Assembly (NCBI RefSeq): GCF_003205875.1
Contig: NZ_PUBZ01000169.1
Span: forward strand, 1 to 64,000
From: Herpetosiphon llansteffanensis
Lineage (GTDB): Bacteria; Chloroflexota; Chloroflexia; Chloroflexales; Herpetosiphonaceae
DNA: 64,000 nucleotides
Direction of reading: 5' to 3'
Part shown: in pieces, positions 52,107 through 61,258 of the stretch
Numbering within the stretch: position 1 is the stretch's first letter
Layout of the letters: each line of letters opens with the position of its first letter
Position numbers and translations under genes: made by a program
The notes under the pieces: generated by a model
The model's database searches: none
What the model saw: the letters and a program-made list of their open reading frames with translations, nothing else
What the model was told of the DNA's origin: nothing

Positions 52107-52161
52107 CGTTTAATCCCGCTAAAAATCCCCCACAGGATCAAAACTTCTGCGCCAAAAGGGT

Positions 52162-52191
52162 TTGACAGCGTTTGCTGGCGCGTGTTATGCT
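52162..52191 (+). promoter_or_regulatory. Promoter of the envelope/exopolysaccharide operon
   Basis: TTGACA (52162-52167) and TATGCT (52186-52191) with an 18 bp spacer. A leader of about 120 nt follows, A/T-rich, then AGAAGGAGCGAGCC before the ATG at 52320. Confidence 0.6.
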
Positions 52192-52319
52192 GATCGATAG
52201 TTCACAGCATTGCGCAAAGAGCTTGATTGTTGGCATTTATGCCATTCTAAAGCGCTAGATTGCTGTTAGTAAATTATTGTTATTTTCCCCTTTTCACTCT
52301 AGCTTAGAAGGAGCGAGCC

Positions 52320-53369
52320 ATGCACAAACGCCTCACGCGGGTACTGGGAACCATTTTCTGTGTCCTCGGCTTGGGTTTGGCGCTCTTTGGCTTTGACGGC
52401 GCATGGCGTGCCTATGGTCAAACCGCAGGCCCAACCCCAACTCCTGATTTCGATCTGCCGATTACCAAAGCCGTTAGCCCAAGCAATGGCTTGCCCGGCG
52501 ATACGGTGACCTTTTCGATCAACGTTACCAACGATCAGCCGCAAACCCAAACCAACGTGGTCATCACCGATAGCGTGGTTAATTTCTTGGAAGTTGTTGG
52601 AGCGAGCAGTAGCAAAGGCACTGCCAGCTTTAGCGGCCAAGAGGTGCGCGCCGATGTTGGCACATTAGCCAGCGGCGAATCGGTAACATTAACCATTACC
52701 ACCAGAATTCAGGCTGGCACAGCAGCAGGCACAGTTGGCCAAAACGTGGCCTTTGTGAATACGGCCAGCGGTTCAAGCTCATCAAGTAATGTCGTGACCG
52801 TTACGGTTGGCGGCGATACGACCGTTACGCCTACGCCATTGCCAACCCAAGTGCCAAACGGGCCAAAATTGGTAGTTGAAAAGTCGGCTAGCCCTGCCAG
52901 TGGCAAAGTTGGCGATTTGATTAGCTTTAAAATTGTGGTGCGCAACACTGGTGGCGCAACCGCTCCCGATGTTGTAGTCAACGACCGGATTCTCGATTTC
53001 TTGGAAGTTGTCGGCGTGCAAACCAGCAAGGGCAGCGCAACCACCACTGGCCAAGCTGTCAAGGTCAGTGTTGGTGATTTGGCTGCTGGCGAAAGCGTCA
53101 CGATTGTGATCACCACCAAGATTCGAGCTGGCACGACCAGCGGCCAACAAGGCATCAACATTGCCGAAGCAGTTGCCAGCGATGGCAGCGGCGGTTCCTC
53201 AAGCACGCCCAGCAATCCAGTTGCGATTGCGGTCGATCGCAGCGCCCCAGTTGGCTTGCCCGACACCAGCGCTCCAAGCCAAACTGCATGGATTTTCTGG
53301 CTTGGTTTGGGCTTGGCAATCACCGGCGGGTTGTTGCTTATGGTCAGTCGCCGCCGGAGCGAAGCTTAA
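52320..53369 (+). CDS. Surface protein with two DUF11 repeats and an LPxT-type sorting signal
   Basis: 349 residues. Signal peptide (LTRVLGTIFCVLGLGLALFGF, about 4-24) and a short Pro/Thr linker, then two related DUF11 domains (about 45-165 and 185-305): each has a VSPSNGLPGDTVTF or SPASGKVGDLISF start, NFLEVVGA or DFLEVVGV, and SGESVTLTITTRIQAGT or AGESVTIVITTKIRAGT. The end is LPDTSAP near 312, a hydrophobic stretch (WIFWLGLGLAITGGLLLMV) and SRRR, as in sortase substrates. It likely forms part of the cell surface. First gene of the operon, 3 bp before the tyrosine autokinase. Confidence 0.85.
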   Translation: MHKRLTRVLGTIFCVLGLGLALFGFDGAWRAYGQTAGPTPTPDFDLPITKAVSPSNGLPGDTVTFSINVTNDQPQTQTNVVITDSVVNFLEVVGASSSKGTASFSGQEVRADVGTLASGESVTLTITTRIQAGTAAGTVGQNVAFVNTASGSSSSSNVVTVTVGGDTTVTPTPLPTQVPNGPKLVVEKSASPASGKVGDLISFKIVVRNTGGATAPDVVVNDRILDFLEVVGVQTSKGSATTTGQAVKVSVGDLAAGESVTIVITTKIRAGTTSGQQGINIAEAVASDGSGGSSSTPSNPVAIAVDRSAPVGLPDTSAPSQTAWIFWLGLGLAITGGLLLMVSRRRSEA

Positions 53370-53372
53370 TCA

Positions 53373-55100
53373 ATGAATATCTTTCGTCGTTATCTCACTG
53401 GTTTGCGGCGTTGGCTCTGGCTCTTAGTGCTAGGGCCAATTGTCGCTGCTGGCGCGGCCTATGCCATTAGTAGCCGTCAAACGCCGCGCTATGCCAGCAG
53501 CACGCGGGTGATTGTTGGCCAAACTCTGCAAAATAGCAATCCCGATTATGGCAGTTTGGTTGCCAGCGAACGCTTGGTTTCGACCTATGCGCAAATTGCC
53601 CAGAGTCGCACAACCATCGAAGCAGTTGAGCAACGTTTAAATGTGCGCGATATTGCCAGTTCGGCGATCATCACGACGCGGCCAGTTCAGGAAACTGAGT
53701 TTTTGGATATTGCGGTTGAGGCCGACGATCCGCAGCAGGCTGCCGATATTGCCAATGCAATTGCTGAACAGCTGATTTTGACCAGTCCGGCGGGGCCACA
53801 GAGCGCCGAGGCCAAATTGCTCGATGAGGTTAATCGCCAGATTGCGACGCTCAACGAGGAAATTACCCGCACCGACGAGGAAATTAAAACCCTCAAAGCT
53901 GAAATTGAACAAATCGGTGCCGATAAGCCCGCCGCTGAATCGTTAATTGCCAATCTCCAGCTCAAACAACAGAGCCAAAATCAAAATCGCCAAACCCTGA
54001 GCACATTGTATAGCACGGCGCTTGGCAATCGCGCCAATTCAATTAGCGTCGTCGAATCAGCGTTGGTCAATCCTACGCCGATTGCGCCACGGCCAATTCG
54101 CAGCGCAATTTTGGCGGGAATTTTGGGCTTTGCCTTGGTATTTGGCTTGGCCTTGCTGCTCGAATATTTCGATGATAGCGTGCAAACACCAGACGAAGGC
54201 GTTGATTTGGTCAATGCGCCGTTGCTGGCAGCGATTGTCAAGCAAGAAACCAAAGTGACCAAAGCCGCTCAGCGCTTGGTTTCGCGGCTCGACCCGCGTT
54301 CGCCAACCGCCGAAACCTTTCGCACCTTGCGCACTAATTTGCAGTTTTCGAACGTCGATACCAAAGCCCGCACCTTGATTGTAACGAGCAGTCAACCTGA
54401 GGAAGGCAAAAGCACCGTCGCGGCCAATTTGGCGTGGGTGCTGGCCCAAGCAGGCCAAAAAGTCGTGCTGATCGATGCCGATTTGCGCAAGCCAATGATG
54501 CATCGGGTGTTTGAAGTGAGCAGCGAATATGGCTTGACCAACTTGCTGACTAACAACGAAGATCCAACAATTCGCGATCGCACGGTGCTGCCAGTTGCCG
54601 AAAATTTGTGGCTGATTCCAAGTGGCCCGTTGCCTCCGAATCCCTCGGAATTGCTTGGTAGCAAGCGCATGGAAATGCTAATTTGGCTGTTGCAGCAGGA
54701 GTACGATTGGATCTTATTCGACACGCCGCCAATTTTGACCGTGACCGACCCAATTGCCTTGATTCCACGCGTCGATGGCGTTGTGCTGGTGGCCGAAGCC
54801 AAACGCACGCGCCGCGATATGCTGGCCAAATGTCGCGCCGCAATCCAAACGGTTGGCGGTCGGCTGATTGGCTTGGTCTTCAACAAGCTTGATGCGCGCT
54901 CCGAAGGCTATGGCGTGTACTACACCTACTACTACGATCAGCATCATAATGCCAATCGTGGTCGTCGCTTCTGGCATCGTAAAGATGATCATCAGCCGGT
55001 ACCAAATATGAGCGAGCCAGCGCCCTTGGATTTGCACGATTCAACGCTTGAGCGCTCAGAATCGGCCTATGAGATGGCTAGCCATGAGCAAATCAAGTAA
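53373..55100 (+). CDS. Polysaccharide co-polymerase / BY-type tyrosine autokinase
   Basis: 575 residues combining a Wzz-like chain-length domain and a tyrosine kinase. Membrane segments near 15-32 and 243-265 flank an outer coiled-coil (NEEITRTDEEIKTLKAEIEQI near 160-180). The kinase has Walker A SSQPEEGKSTVAANLA near 338-353, Walker A' VVLIDADLRKP near 364-374, Walker B WILFDTPP near 450-457, and a C-terminal tyrosine cluster GYGVYYTYYYDQ near 511-522. These proteins control the length and export of exopolysaccharide. The downstream DUF4012 gene overlaps its end. Confidence 0.92.
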   Translation: MNIFRRYLTGLRRWLWLLVLGPIVAAGAAYAISSRQTPRYASSTRVIVGQTLQNSNPDYGSLVASERLVSTYAQIAQSRTTIEAVEQRLNVRDIASSAIITTRPVQETEFLDIAVEADDPQQAADIANAIAEQLILTSPAGPQSAEAKLLDEVNRQIATLNEEITRTDEEIKTLKAEIEQIGADKPAAESLIANLQLKQQSQNQNRQTLSTLYSTALGNRANSISVVESALVNPTPIAPRPIRSAILAGILGFALVFGLALLLEYFDDSVQTPDEGVDLVNAPLLAAIVKQETKVTKAAQRLVSRLDPRSPTAETFRTLRTNLQFSNVDTKARTLIVTSSQPEEGKSTVAANLAWVLAQAGQKVVLIDADLRKPMMHRVFEVSSEYGLTNLLTNNEDPTIRDRTVLPVAENLWLIPSGPLPPNPSELLGSKRMEMLIWLLQQEYDWILFDTPPILTVTDPIALIPRVDGVVLVAEAKRTRRDMLAKCRAAIQTVGGRLIGLVFNKLDARSEGYGVYYTYYYDQHHNANRGRRFWHRKDDHQPVPNMSEPAPLDLHDSTLERSESAYEMASHEQIK

Positions 55101-57915
55101 TCAAGTTGCAACCAATCAAGCTCCTAAGAAACGCCGCTTGCGGCGTTTTTTCCTATATGCTTTGGGGTTGCTTGGCATCTGGCTCGGGCTACTAGCGTGG
55201 TTTAGCTACCAACTGTATGCGCACAGCCAACAGCTGCGTGCTTTGTTGCAAACCAGCCCAATGCGTAGCAGCCACGCCCAAGCCTTGTGCGATGAGGTTG
55301 CTGCAACTCACACCAGCGCTATTTGGCTGCGCCGATTAAGCTTGCCAATCCACCCAATTTTGCGTCAAAGCGACGCTTGGATTGGTGCGCTGCCCGCTGC
55401 TAGCGATTTTGCGAACCAAGGCTTGGGCGTTGCAGAGGGTTATTGCCACCAATTTAATCCTTTGCTTGCCCTGCTTGATCTGCCTGCTGAACAACGGAGC
55501 AAACAGCTGCTGGATTGGCTAATTGCTAACCAATCAGATTGGCTGCAACTCCAGCGCGATGTGCAAGGCGTGCAGCAAACATGGCGTAGCGTGCCAACCA
55601 GCTTGCAAACCGCCCCATTTTTGGCCAACTATCAAGCTCAATTAACGCAGTTTGACCAGCAATTGACTGCGGCACAAACCAGCCTTGGCTTGCTTGATCA
55701 AGCGTGGCCGTTGCTTGCTGCTGGTTGGGGCACGCAAAAACCGTTGCGTCTGTTGATTGCTGGCCAAAATCCACTGGAATTGCGGCCAAGTGGTGGCTTT
55801 ATTGGCAGCATTGCGACCATGACGTTTGAGCAAGGCCGCATTAGCAACATGGCCTACTTTAACAGTGCCGATTTTGCGGCAGTTGCGCCTGCTGGCTCGG
55901 CCATGCCCAAGCCCTACAACCAGTATTTGCGGGCCTCGCTTTGGACGTTGCGCGATGCTAATTGGTGGCCCGATTGGCCAACCTCGGCCCAAAGTTTGCA
56001 AATATTTTGGCAATTAAACCAACAACCTGAAGTCGATGCCGTGATCGCACTCGATCTGTATGGCTTGCAAGGGCTGATTCAAGTTTTAGCGCCCTTGGAG
56101 ATTGCTGGCTACGGCCAAATGGTACAAGCAGCGAGCCTTGAGCAAATTTTCGGGCTTTACGATGGCCAGAACGTCACTGGCGATAAGCAATTTTTGGCTG
56201 CTTTGTTTCGCAGCACCCTCGAAACGGCTCGCCATGCCAATTTCAGCCAATGGTTGGAGCTTGGCGCAAGCTTGCAAGCATCGTTGCAGCAACGCCATTT
56301 AAGCATCTATTTCAACGATCAAACCAGCCAAAATCTGATGCTTGCCAATGGTTGGGCTGGCGCAATGCCGCAGGTTGGGCACGATCTGCTGGCCTTAGTC
56401 GATGCTGATCTATCCTATAGCGACGGCCAAAACTTTATTGAACAACGCATGCAGCTTGATGTGCAACTCGATGCCCAAGCTCGGCCATTGACCAACACAT
56501 TGACAATTACCTATACCAATCGTTACGATGCGTGGCGCGCCGATTCGAGCAAACACGCGGTCTATGGCTATTGCTACAACGTTGGCTTGGCAATCCAGCA
56601 GCGTATTCCAGGCTGTTATGGCGATTATGCGCGGGCTTATTTGCCGATTAATGCGCTGCCCTTGCATTTAGATGGCGCTGACACGCCGCCGGATATTGCG
56701 CAGGAAGGCCAGTTGACGAGCGTTGGTTGGTATATGTTGCTCTACCCGGGCCAAACGCGCACGATTCGGCTGAGCTATTTGCCTAATCTGCAAAGCCAGC
56801 CCTATCAATTAAGCTGGCTCAAACAAGCTGGCACGTTGGCGCATCCGATTCATGTTCGCATTAGCCAAGCTGGGCAAATGGCTGAATGGCAAGGCTCGTT
56901 GCAACACGATCGCGAGCTGAGCTTTATTGATGCTGCAATTCAGCCAGCCCCAAGCGATGTGCCAATAACCGCTGATCAGCAGGCCGCCGAGCAGGCTTGG
57001 CAACGCTGGCAGCAAGGCGAAACCAGCGCCGCCCTTGAGCTTTGGCAAGCTAGCAACACGCTTGATCGGGCCTTGGATGCGGTGGTTGGCCTGCGTTGGA
57101 CGCACGATCCAAGCTCTGCCAAGCAACTTTTGCAGCAACTGCAACCATTGTTGCCCGATTCTGGGCGTGCGGCATTTTTGGCAGGCTGGCTTGCCGAGCT
57201 AACCAATGACGATGACGCTGCATTGCAAGCCTATCAAACAGCCTTGGAGCGAGAACCGAGCAGCCAAGCTGCCCGTTTGGCCTTAGCCTTGCTGCAACTC
57301 AAACGTGGCGATGGTGCTGCTGCAGAGCGTAGTTTGCAACAGCTAAAAAATCCGCGCTTGGCGCTTCAGCGCTTGGCGTTTGATCAGCGGATGGCTGGCG
57401 ATTTGGCCCAAGCTGAGCGCTATTATCAATTGCTCTTGACGCTTGATCCTCGCGATCGCACGGTTTGGGAAGATCGCTATTGGCTGCGGCGGTATGCCAA
57501 CGATCAGCCAGATTGGCTAGCAGTTGAACAATTGGCAAATGAAGGAATTAGCGAGTTTCCGAATGATGCTACCTGGTTAAGCCGCCGTGCCGAGAGCTAC
57601 GAGCGCCAGAATCTGCCGCAACAGGCAATTGGCGATTGGCAGCAAGTTAGCATAATCTCGCCAACCAATAGCTTGGCTTGGTATTATTTGGCGTTGCAGC
57701 AACGGGCTGTGGGCGATTGGCAAGCAGCGCAATCCTCGCTTGAAACGTTGGTTCAGCTTGACCCACAGGCTGATTATTATTTGGTGCTTGGCGATACGCT
57801 GCGCGAATTAAATTTGGTGGCTGAGGCGCGGAATGCCTATGCAACCGCCGCGCAAATCAACCCCGACCATCCTGGTTTGGCCGAGCGCTTGCGGCTGCTG
57901 GAAGCAAGCCCGTGA
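55084..57915 (+). CDS. DUF4012 protein with C-terminal TPR repeats
   Basis: 943 residues. A basic N-terminus and membrane segment near 21-44 (FFLYALGLLGIWLGLLAWF) put the body outside the cytoplasm. The DUF4012 hallmark LLIAGQNPLELRPSGGFIGSIATM lies near 222-245. The last 300 residues are TPR-like (RAAFLAGWLAELTNDDDAALQAYQTALEREPSSQAARLALALLQL; later DPQADYYLVLGDTLREL). DUF4012 proteins sit in exopolysaccharide clusters and may take part in glycan or lipid-anchor processing; the reaction is not established. ATG 55084 overlaps the autokinase gene by 17 bp. Ends overlapping the flippase start by 4 bp. Confidence 0.85.
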   Translation: MSKSSNQVATNQAPKKRRLRRFFLYALGLLGIWLGLLAWFSYQLYAHSQQLRALLQTSPMRSSHAQALCDEVAATHTSAIWLRRLSLPIHPILRQSDAWIGALPAASDFANQGLGVAEGYCHQFNPLLALLDLPAEQRSKQLLDWLIANQSDWLQLQRDVQGVQQTWRSVPTSLQTAPFLANYQAQLTQFDQQLTAAQTSLGLLDQAWPLLAAGWGTQKPLRLLIAGQNPLELRPSGGFIGSIATMTFEQGRISNMAYFNSADFAAVAPAGSAMPKPYNQYLRASLWTLRDANWWPDWPTSAQSLQIFWQLNQQPEVDAVIALDLYGLQGLIQVLAPLEIAGYGQMVQAASLEQIFGLYDGQNVTGDKQFLAALFRSTLETARHANFSQWLELGASLQASLQQRHLSIYFNDQTSQNLMLANGWAGAMPQVGHDLLALVDADLSYSDGQNFIEQRMQLDVQLDAQARPLTNTLTITYTNRYDAWRADSSKHAVYGYCYNVGLAIQQRIPGCYGDYARAYLPINALPLHLDGADTPPDIAQEGQLTSVGWYMLLYPGQTRTIRLSYLPNLQSQPYQLSWLKQAGTLAHPIHVRISQAGQMAEWQGSLQHDRELSFIDAAIQPAPSDVPITADQQAAEQAWQRWQQGETSAALELWQASNTLDRALDAVVGLRWTHDPSSAKQLLQQLQPLLPDSGRAAFLAGWLAELTNDDDAALQAYQTALEREPSSQAARLALALLQLKRGDGAAAERSLQQLKNPRLALQRLAFDQRMAGDLAQAERYYQLLLTLDPRDRTVWEDRYWLRRYANDQPDWLAVEQLANEGISEFPNDATWLSRRAESYERQNLPQQAIGDWQQVSIISPTNSLAWYYLALQQRAVGDWQAAQSSLETLVQLDPQADYYLVLGDTLRELNLVAEARNAYATAAQINPDHPGLAERLRLLEASP

Positions 57916-59327
57916 GCCGTCGCCTCCTCAAAGATACAGCACTCTATGCCTTGACGGGAGTGGCAACCAAGCTGATTGGAGCCTTGCTGCTGCCCTTTAT
58001 CACTCGTTTGCTCAGCCCTGAACTGTATGGCAGCGTCGATCTGATTAGCTTAGTTGGTTTGTTTGCAATCGAGTTGGTGACGCTGGGCAGCGATTTTGCC
58101 TTGGCGCTCTATTTTCATGAAGCAACGCTTGATCGGCGGCGTTTGATTGGCTCGCTTTGGCTTGCTCGCTTGCTTTTGGGCTTGCTGATCGCAGTAATTG
58201 GCCATGCACTTGCGCCATGGCTGGCTGTGCAATTGCTTGAACGCAGCGATCCACAAACGATTTTGGCCTTGCGCTTGGGGTTGTGGGGCCAATTGGCGAA
58301 TGGCATCATCGGCCTGTGGTTTACAACCTTGCGCCAAGAGAGTAAAGCTCTGCGCTTATTTGGCCTGACCGTGCTGCGAGTTGCGGCGACGGCTTTGCTG
58401 ACAATTGGTTGGATGCTGCAAAGTAGCCAGCGCTTGAGTGCCTATTTTGGCGCGATGTTGGTCGTTGATTGTTTGCTGGCGCTTGGCTTGACGCTGCTGA
58501 TGCAGGGCCAACTTGGCAGGCCCGATTGGCAGCTGCTACAAATATTAATGCGCAAAGGCTTGGGCTTTTTGCCACGCTCAATCTATTTTGTGGCAATGAC
58601 CTTGATCAATCGCCAGATTTTGCTGCATTTTGGCTCATTGGAGCAAATTGGTCACTATGCGGCGGCGACCAAAATTAGCTTTATCGTGTGGATTGTGATT
58701 AGTGCTGCCAATCAGGCTTGGTTGCCGTATAGCCTTTCGATTGCCAACACGCCGACCGCCAACTCCAGCTATCGCCAATATCTGACCAGCTACACGATGC
58801 TGATGGGCGCTGCAACCACAGGCTTGGCCTTATTTGCCCCCGAACTGTTACGCATTTTGACGACTGGCGATTATTTGCCAGCAGCGCCAGCAGTTGGTTG
58901 GTATGCAGTTAATTTGATGGCAATTGGCTTATTGACGGTGGTGGCAACTGGCCTGACGATTACCAAAGCAACTGCTGTTTTAGGCCAAACCAGCTTATTA
59001 ACCGCGATTTTGAATGTTGGTTTGGCAATTGTGCTTGTGCCATGGTTGGGCTTGGTTGGCGCTGCGATCGCCGCCGCAGGCGATCAATTGATCGCAGCGT
59101 GGTTGGTCTATCGCGCGGCCCAAAAGCGCTATCCAATCGATTTTGATGTTAAGGCAGTGGTTGCGTGGTTGGGCCTAACTATTGTCTGTGTGGCGCTGGC
59201 AAGTTGGCTGCCGTTGGCGTTTAGTTGGCCCTTGATTGGCCTCAAACTAGCAATTATTGGCTTGTGGTTGGGCTGCTGTTGGCGTTGGGGCCAGCCCAAC
59301 ATGTTGTTGCGCTTGTTGCGGAAATGA
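57912..59327 (+). CDS. Wzx-type polysaccharide flippase
   Basis: 471 residues, about 12-14 membrane helices, MOP-superfamily flippase. The N-terminus DTALYALTGVATKLIGALLLPFITRLLSPELYGSVDL (residues 8-44) is typical. It moves undecaprenyl-linked glycans, or similar lipid-linked substrates, across the membrane. GTG start in GTGA overlap with the DUF4012 gene, so it is the last gene of the envelope operon. No glycosyltransferases or Wzy polymerase are encoded beside it; uppS is at 33843. Confidence 0.88.
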   Translation: MSRRLLKDTALYALTGVATKLIGALLLPFITRLLSPELYGSVDLISLVGLFAIELVTLGSDFALALYFHEATLDRRRLIGSLWLARLLLGLLIAVIGHALAPWLAVQLLERSDPQTILALRLGLWGQLANGIIGLWFTTLRQESKALRLFGLTVLRVAATALLTIGWMLQSSQRLSAYFGAMLVVDCLLALGLTLLMQGQLGRPDWQLLQILMRKGLGFLPRSIYFVAMTLINRQILLHFGSLEQIGHYAAATKISFIVWIVISAANQAWLPYSLSIANTPTANSSYRQYLTSYTMLMGAATTGLALFAPELLRILTTGDYLPAAPAVGWYAVNLMAIGLLTVVATGLTITKATAVLGQTSLLTAILNVGLAIVLVPWLGLVGAAIAAAGDQLIAAWLVYRAAQKRYPIDFDVKAVVAWLGLTIVCVALASWLPLAFSWPLIGLKLAIIGLWLGCCWRWGQPNMLLRLLRK

Positions 59328-59758
59328 CGATTTTTTCGCAAGGGGATTGGTTGTTGGGGATTGGGGATCGGAAATTTAACTCTGCGCCTCTGTGTTAAAT
59401 ACCTATTCGTTTAACGCAGAGGCGCAGAGCAACCGAAGGATTAAGAATGAGGGATGAGGGATGAAAAACAGAAAGCCTAGAAGATAATCAAATAAATCTG
59501 TGGAATCTGTGGCTAAAATAAGCCTTCGGCTCCTTCGTGTCCTTCGCAGTTCCGCACCTTTGTGCTCTTCGTGCCCTTCGTGGATGAATTTTTTAACGCA
59601 GAGGCGCAGAGGAGTTATGGCTATGGGCTATCGGTCAGCAGGAACCCAATCCTAAAAATCTGTGCCCATCTGTGGCAAAAACGAAACCTTCGTGTCCTTC
59701 GCGTTCTTCGCGGTTCCGCACCTTCGTGCTCCTCGTGCCCTTCGTGGATCGCAACTAC
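59328..59758. repeat. Interspersed-repeat tract after the flippase gene
   Basis: 431 bp without a supported gene. Modules: GGGGATTGGGGATCGG (59354-59370), ACTCTGCGCCTCTGTGTTAAA facing TTTAACGCAGAGGCGCAGAGC (59380-59430, an inverted pair), AAGGATTAAGAATGAGGGATGAGGGATGAA (59435-59465), CCTTCGTGTCCTTCGC and related strings (59533-59580 and 59689-59755), and TTTTTTAACGCAGAGGCGCAGAGGAG (59588-59613). Confidence 0.65.
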
Positions 59759-60262
59759 CTATTGCTCGCTAGGCAGCTCACGGCCTCGCCCAATACCATG
59801 GGCATAGCTCCACGGCTGAATATCTGGTGGTTCAATGCCCAATGATGTCAGGATGGCACAAATTTGCTCGCGGTGAATGTTGCTATGGTGGAGCGCCTGG
59901 GCAATCAATGCCCCGGCATGAATTTCATAATCTCCTGAAACAAGGATCGTTAGTTGCTCACCATCAAGCGGCACGGCGAGAAATTGGATCCAATTAGTGG
60001 CAACTTCTTCAGCTCGCGCCTCAAGCAGCGCAAAATCGCTGGTGAGATCGCGATTAAGTAACCAAGCAGGTGCATTGCCCGAAAGATGGTGTAGATAGCG
60101 CGCATCAGACAAAATAATATGGTTGAAGGTCGCGATGATATTGCCATAGCTGCCAACAACGGTTGTAGCAAGTTGCTCCTCGTTAAGCTGGCTACAAGTC
60201 GTTAGTAACAGCTTGGTTGCCCAACTATTGTGCTGAAATGAATCGAACAGAACCCTATTCAT
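59759..60262 (-). CDS. DinB family protein
   Basis: 167-residue four-helix metal-dependent protein of the DinB/YfiT type. Likely metal ligands are His in DSFQHNSWATKLL near residues 10-13, in TFNHIILSDARYL near 45-49, and in LHHSNIHREQI near 126-132. ATG 60262 is preferred to the reading from 60325 because AGAGGTG precedes it and the family starts this way. Functions of the family include thiol-S-transfer; here unknown. Strong promoter at 60297-60325. Confidence 0.85.
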   Translation of the reverse strand: MNRVLFDSFQHNSWATKLLLTTCSQLNEEQLATTVVGSYGNIIATFNHIILSDARYLHHLSGNAPAWLLNRDLTSDFALLEARAEEVATNWIQFLAVPLDGEQLTILVSGDYEIHAGALIAQALHHSNIHREQICAILTSLGIEPPDIQPWSYAHGIGRGRELPSEQ

Positions 60263-60296
60263 ACGATCACCTCTAGTAGAGCGATTGAATAGGACA

Positions 60297-60325
60297 AATG
60301 TACTACACGCATGGGCATGTGTCAA
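60297..60325 (-). promoter_or_regulatory. Promoter of the DinB-family gene
   Basis: On the minus strand TTGACA (60325-60320) and TACATT (60302-60297) are 17 bp apart. The spacer holds an imperfect dyad, CATGCCCATG, which could bind a regulator. Confidence 0.65.
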
Positions 60326-60390
60326 CGCTTATACGTAGCCACAGTAACACGACTAGGCAAAGGTTTAGTACAAAAAATTTGATCTGGTTA

Positions 60391-60552
60391 TTATTGGGGT
60401 TTGGAGCGTTGCGCGAGGAGTTGTTGGCGCAGAACTGCTTGTTTGAGGCTTTTGGTTGAGCGTGGTTTGCTGTGTTGGGTCAGCTTAAAACTGCCGATCA
60501 ATAAGCCACAGCCAAGCACCAACTGCAAACAACCAAAAAGTAGATCAACCAT
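60391..60552 (-). CDS. 53-residue single-pass membrane peptide
   Basis: A short open frame: start MVDLLFGCLQLVLGCGLLIG (residues 1-20, hydrophobic, no charge except Asp3), then a Lys/Arg/Gln-rich tail (FKLTQHSKPRSTKSLKQAVL...). TTGAGG lies 6-10 bases before the ATG on the minus strand. The pattern of one membrane helix with a basic cytoplasmic tail is typical of small membrane proteins. No homology is claimed. It lies between the DinB gene and the unknown gene at 60629 on the same strand. Confidence 0.45.
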   Translation of the reverse strand: MVDLLFGCLQLVLGCGLLIGSFKLTQHSKPRSTKSLKQAVLRQQLLAQRSKPQ

Positions 60553-60628
60553 CGTTGCCTCAATAAAAACAATTTAATCGGAATAAACTGTGTAATCAAG
60601 TATAGCGATGGCTGATCTGCTTGTCAAA

Positions 60629-61105
60629 TTATTCTAAATGTTTGAAGCTGAGGTCAATTGAACGTGCATGCAGGTGGTTAACTGCCAACGTAGCCGGATG
60701 CGTTTGCAAAAATTGCTCAAACTTGCCAAGCTCCTCAGGATGCAAACACCATTGATTGCCCTGGCCCAAACTAGCCAACTTCAAATTGGAAATATAGCGA
60801 AACGTCAGCGAAAGCTGCTTAACCGAATCATCAATCCACTCGCCATCAGCATCGACATAGGTTTTTTCAACTACCAAATGGCGAGTCAGATTATAACTAA
60901 AATGTGCATTTAAGCCATTCTGTTCAACACCCCATTGAAACAGCAACATATCACCATCATTGGCCAGATCACAATCGTCAATCCGAATTTCGCGATAGAA
61001 TCCAAGCATCAGGTTGAGCGCATCTTCAATGGCAAGGTATTCAAGCACTTTGTCAGATTGTTCTAGCCACAGATTAAAGCGGTCTAGCACATGTTTTGCT
61101 TGCAT
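60629..61105 (-). CDS. Hypothetical protein, 158 residues
   Basis: Soluble, no signal peptide, no recognised family. It has an acidic, mixed alpha/beta look: EYLAIEDALNLMLGFYREIRIDDCDLANDGDMLLFQWG near residues 22-59, RHLVVEKTYVDADGEWIDDSVKQLSLTFRY near 75-104. Similar small orphan proteins, like the next one at 61259, are often immunity-type or contact-system accessories, but nothing here proves that. AGGAAC precedes the ATG. Confidence 0.6.
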   Translation of the reverse strand: MQAKHVLDRFNLWLEQSDKVLEYLAIEDALNLMLGFYREIRIDDCDLANDGDMLLFQWGVEQNGLNAHFSYNLTRHLVVEKTYVDADGEWIDDSVKQLSLTFRYISNLKLASLGQGNQWCLHPEELGKFEQFLQTHPATLAVNHLHARSIDLSFKHLE

Positions 61106-61215
61106 TCCATGTTCCTATTCTAGGTCTATGATTTCGATCCTTGCATGATGCTGTATTGTAAACTATTTATTGTCGTAATTGAAAATGATTCAGCCAAACG
61201 GCCTAAAATAGAAAG

Positions 61216-61244
61216 CCCCTTGGCTGAGCAATACAGCCAAGGGG
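61216..61244 (-). terminator. Terminator of the gene at 61259
   Basis: CCCCTTGGCT and AGCCAAGGGG form a perfect 10-bp stem with a 9-base loop. On the minus strand it lies 15 bp after the stop, followed by CTTTCTATTTT. Confidence 0.75.
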
Positions 61245-61258
61245 TTTAAGTTTAGAAA

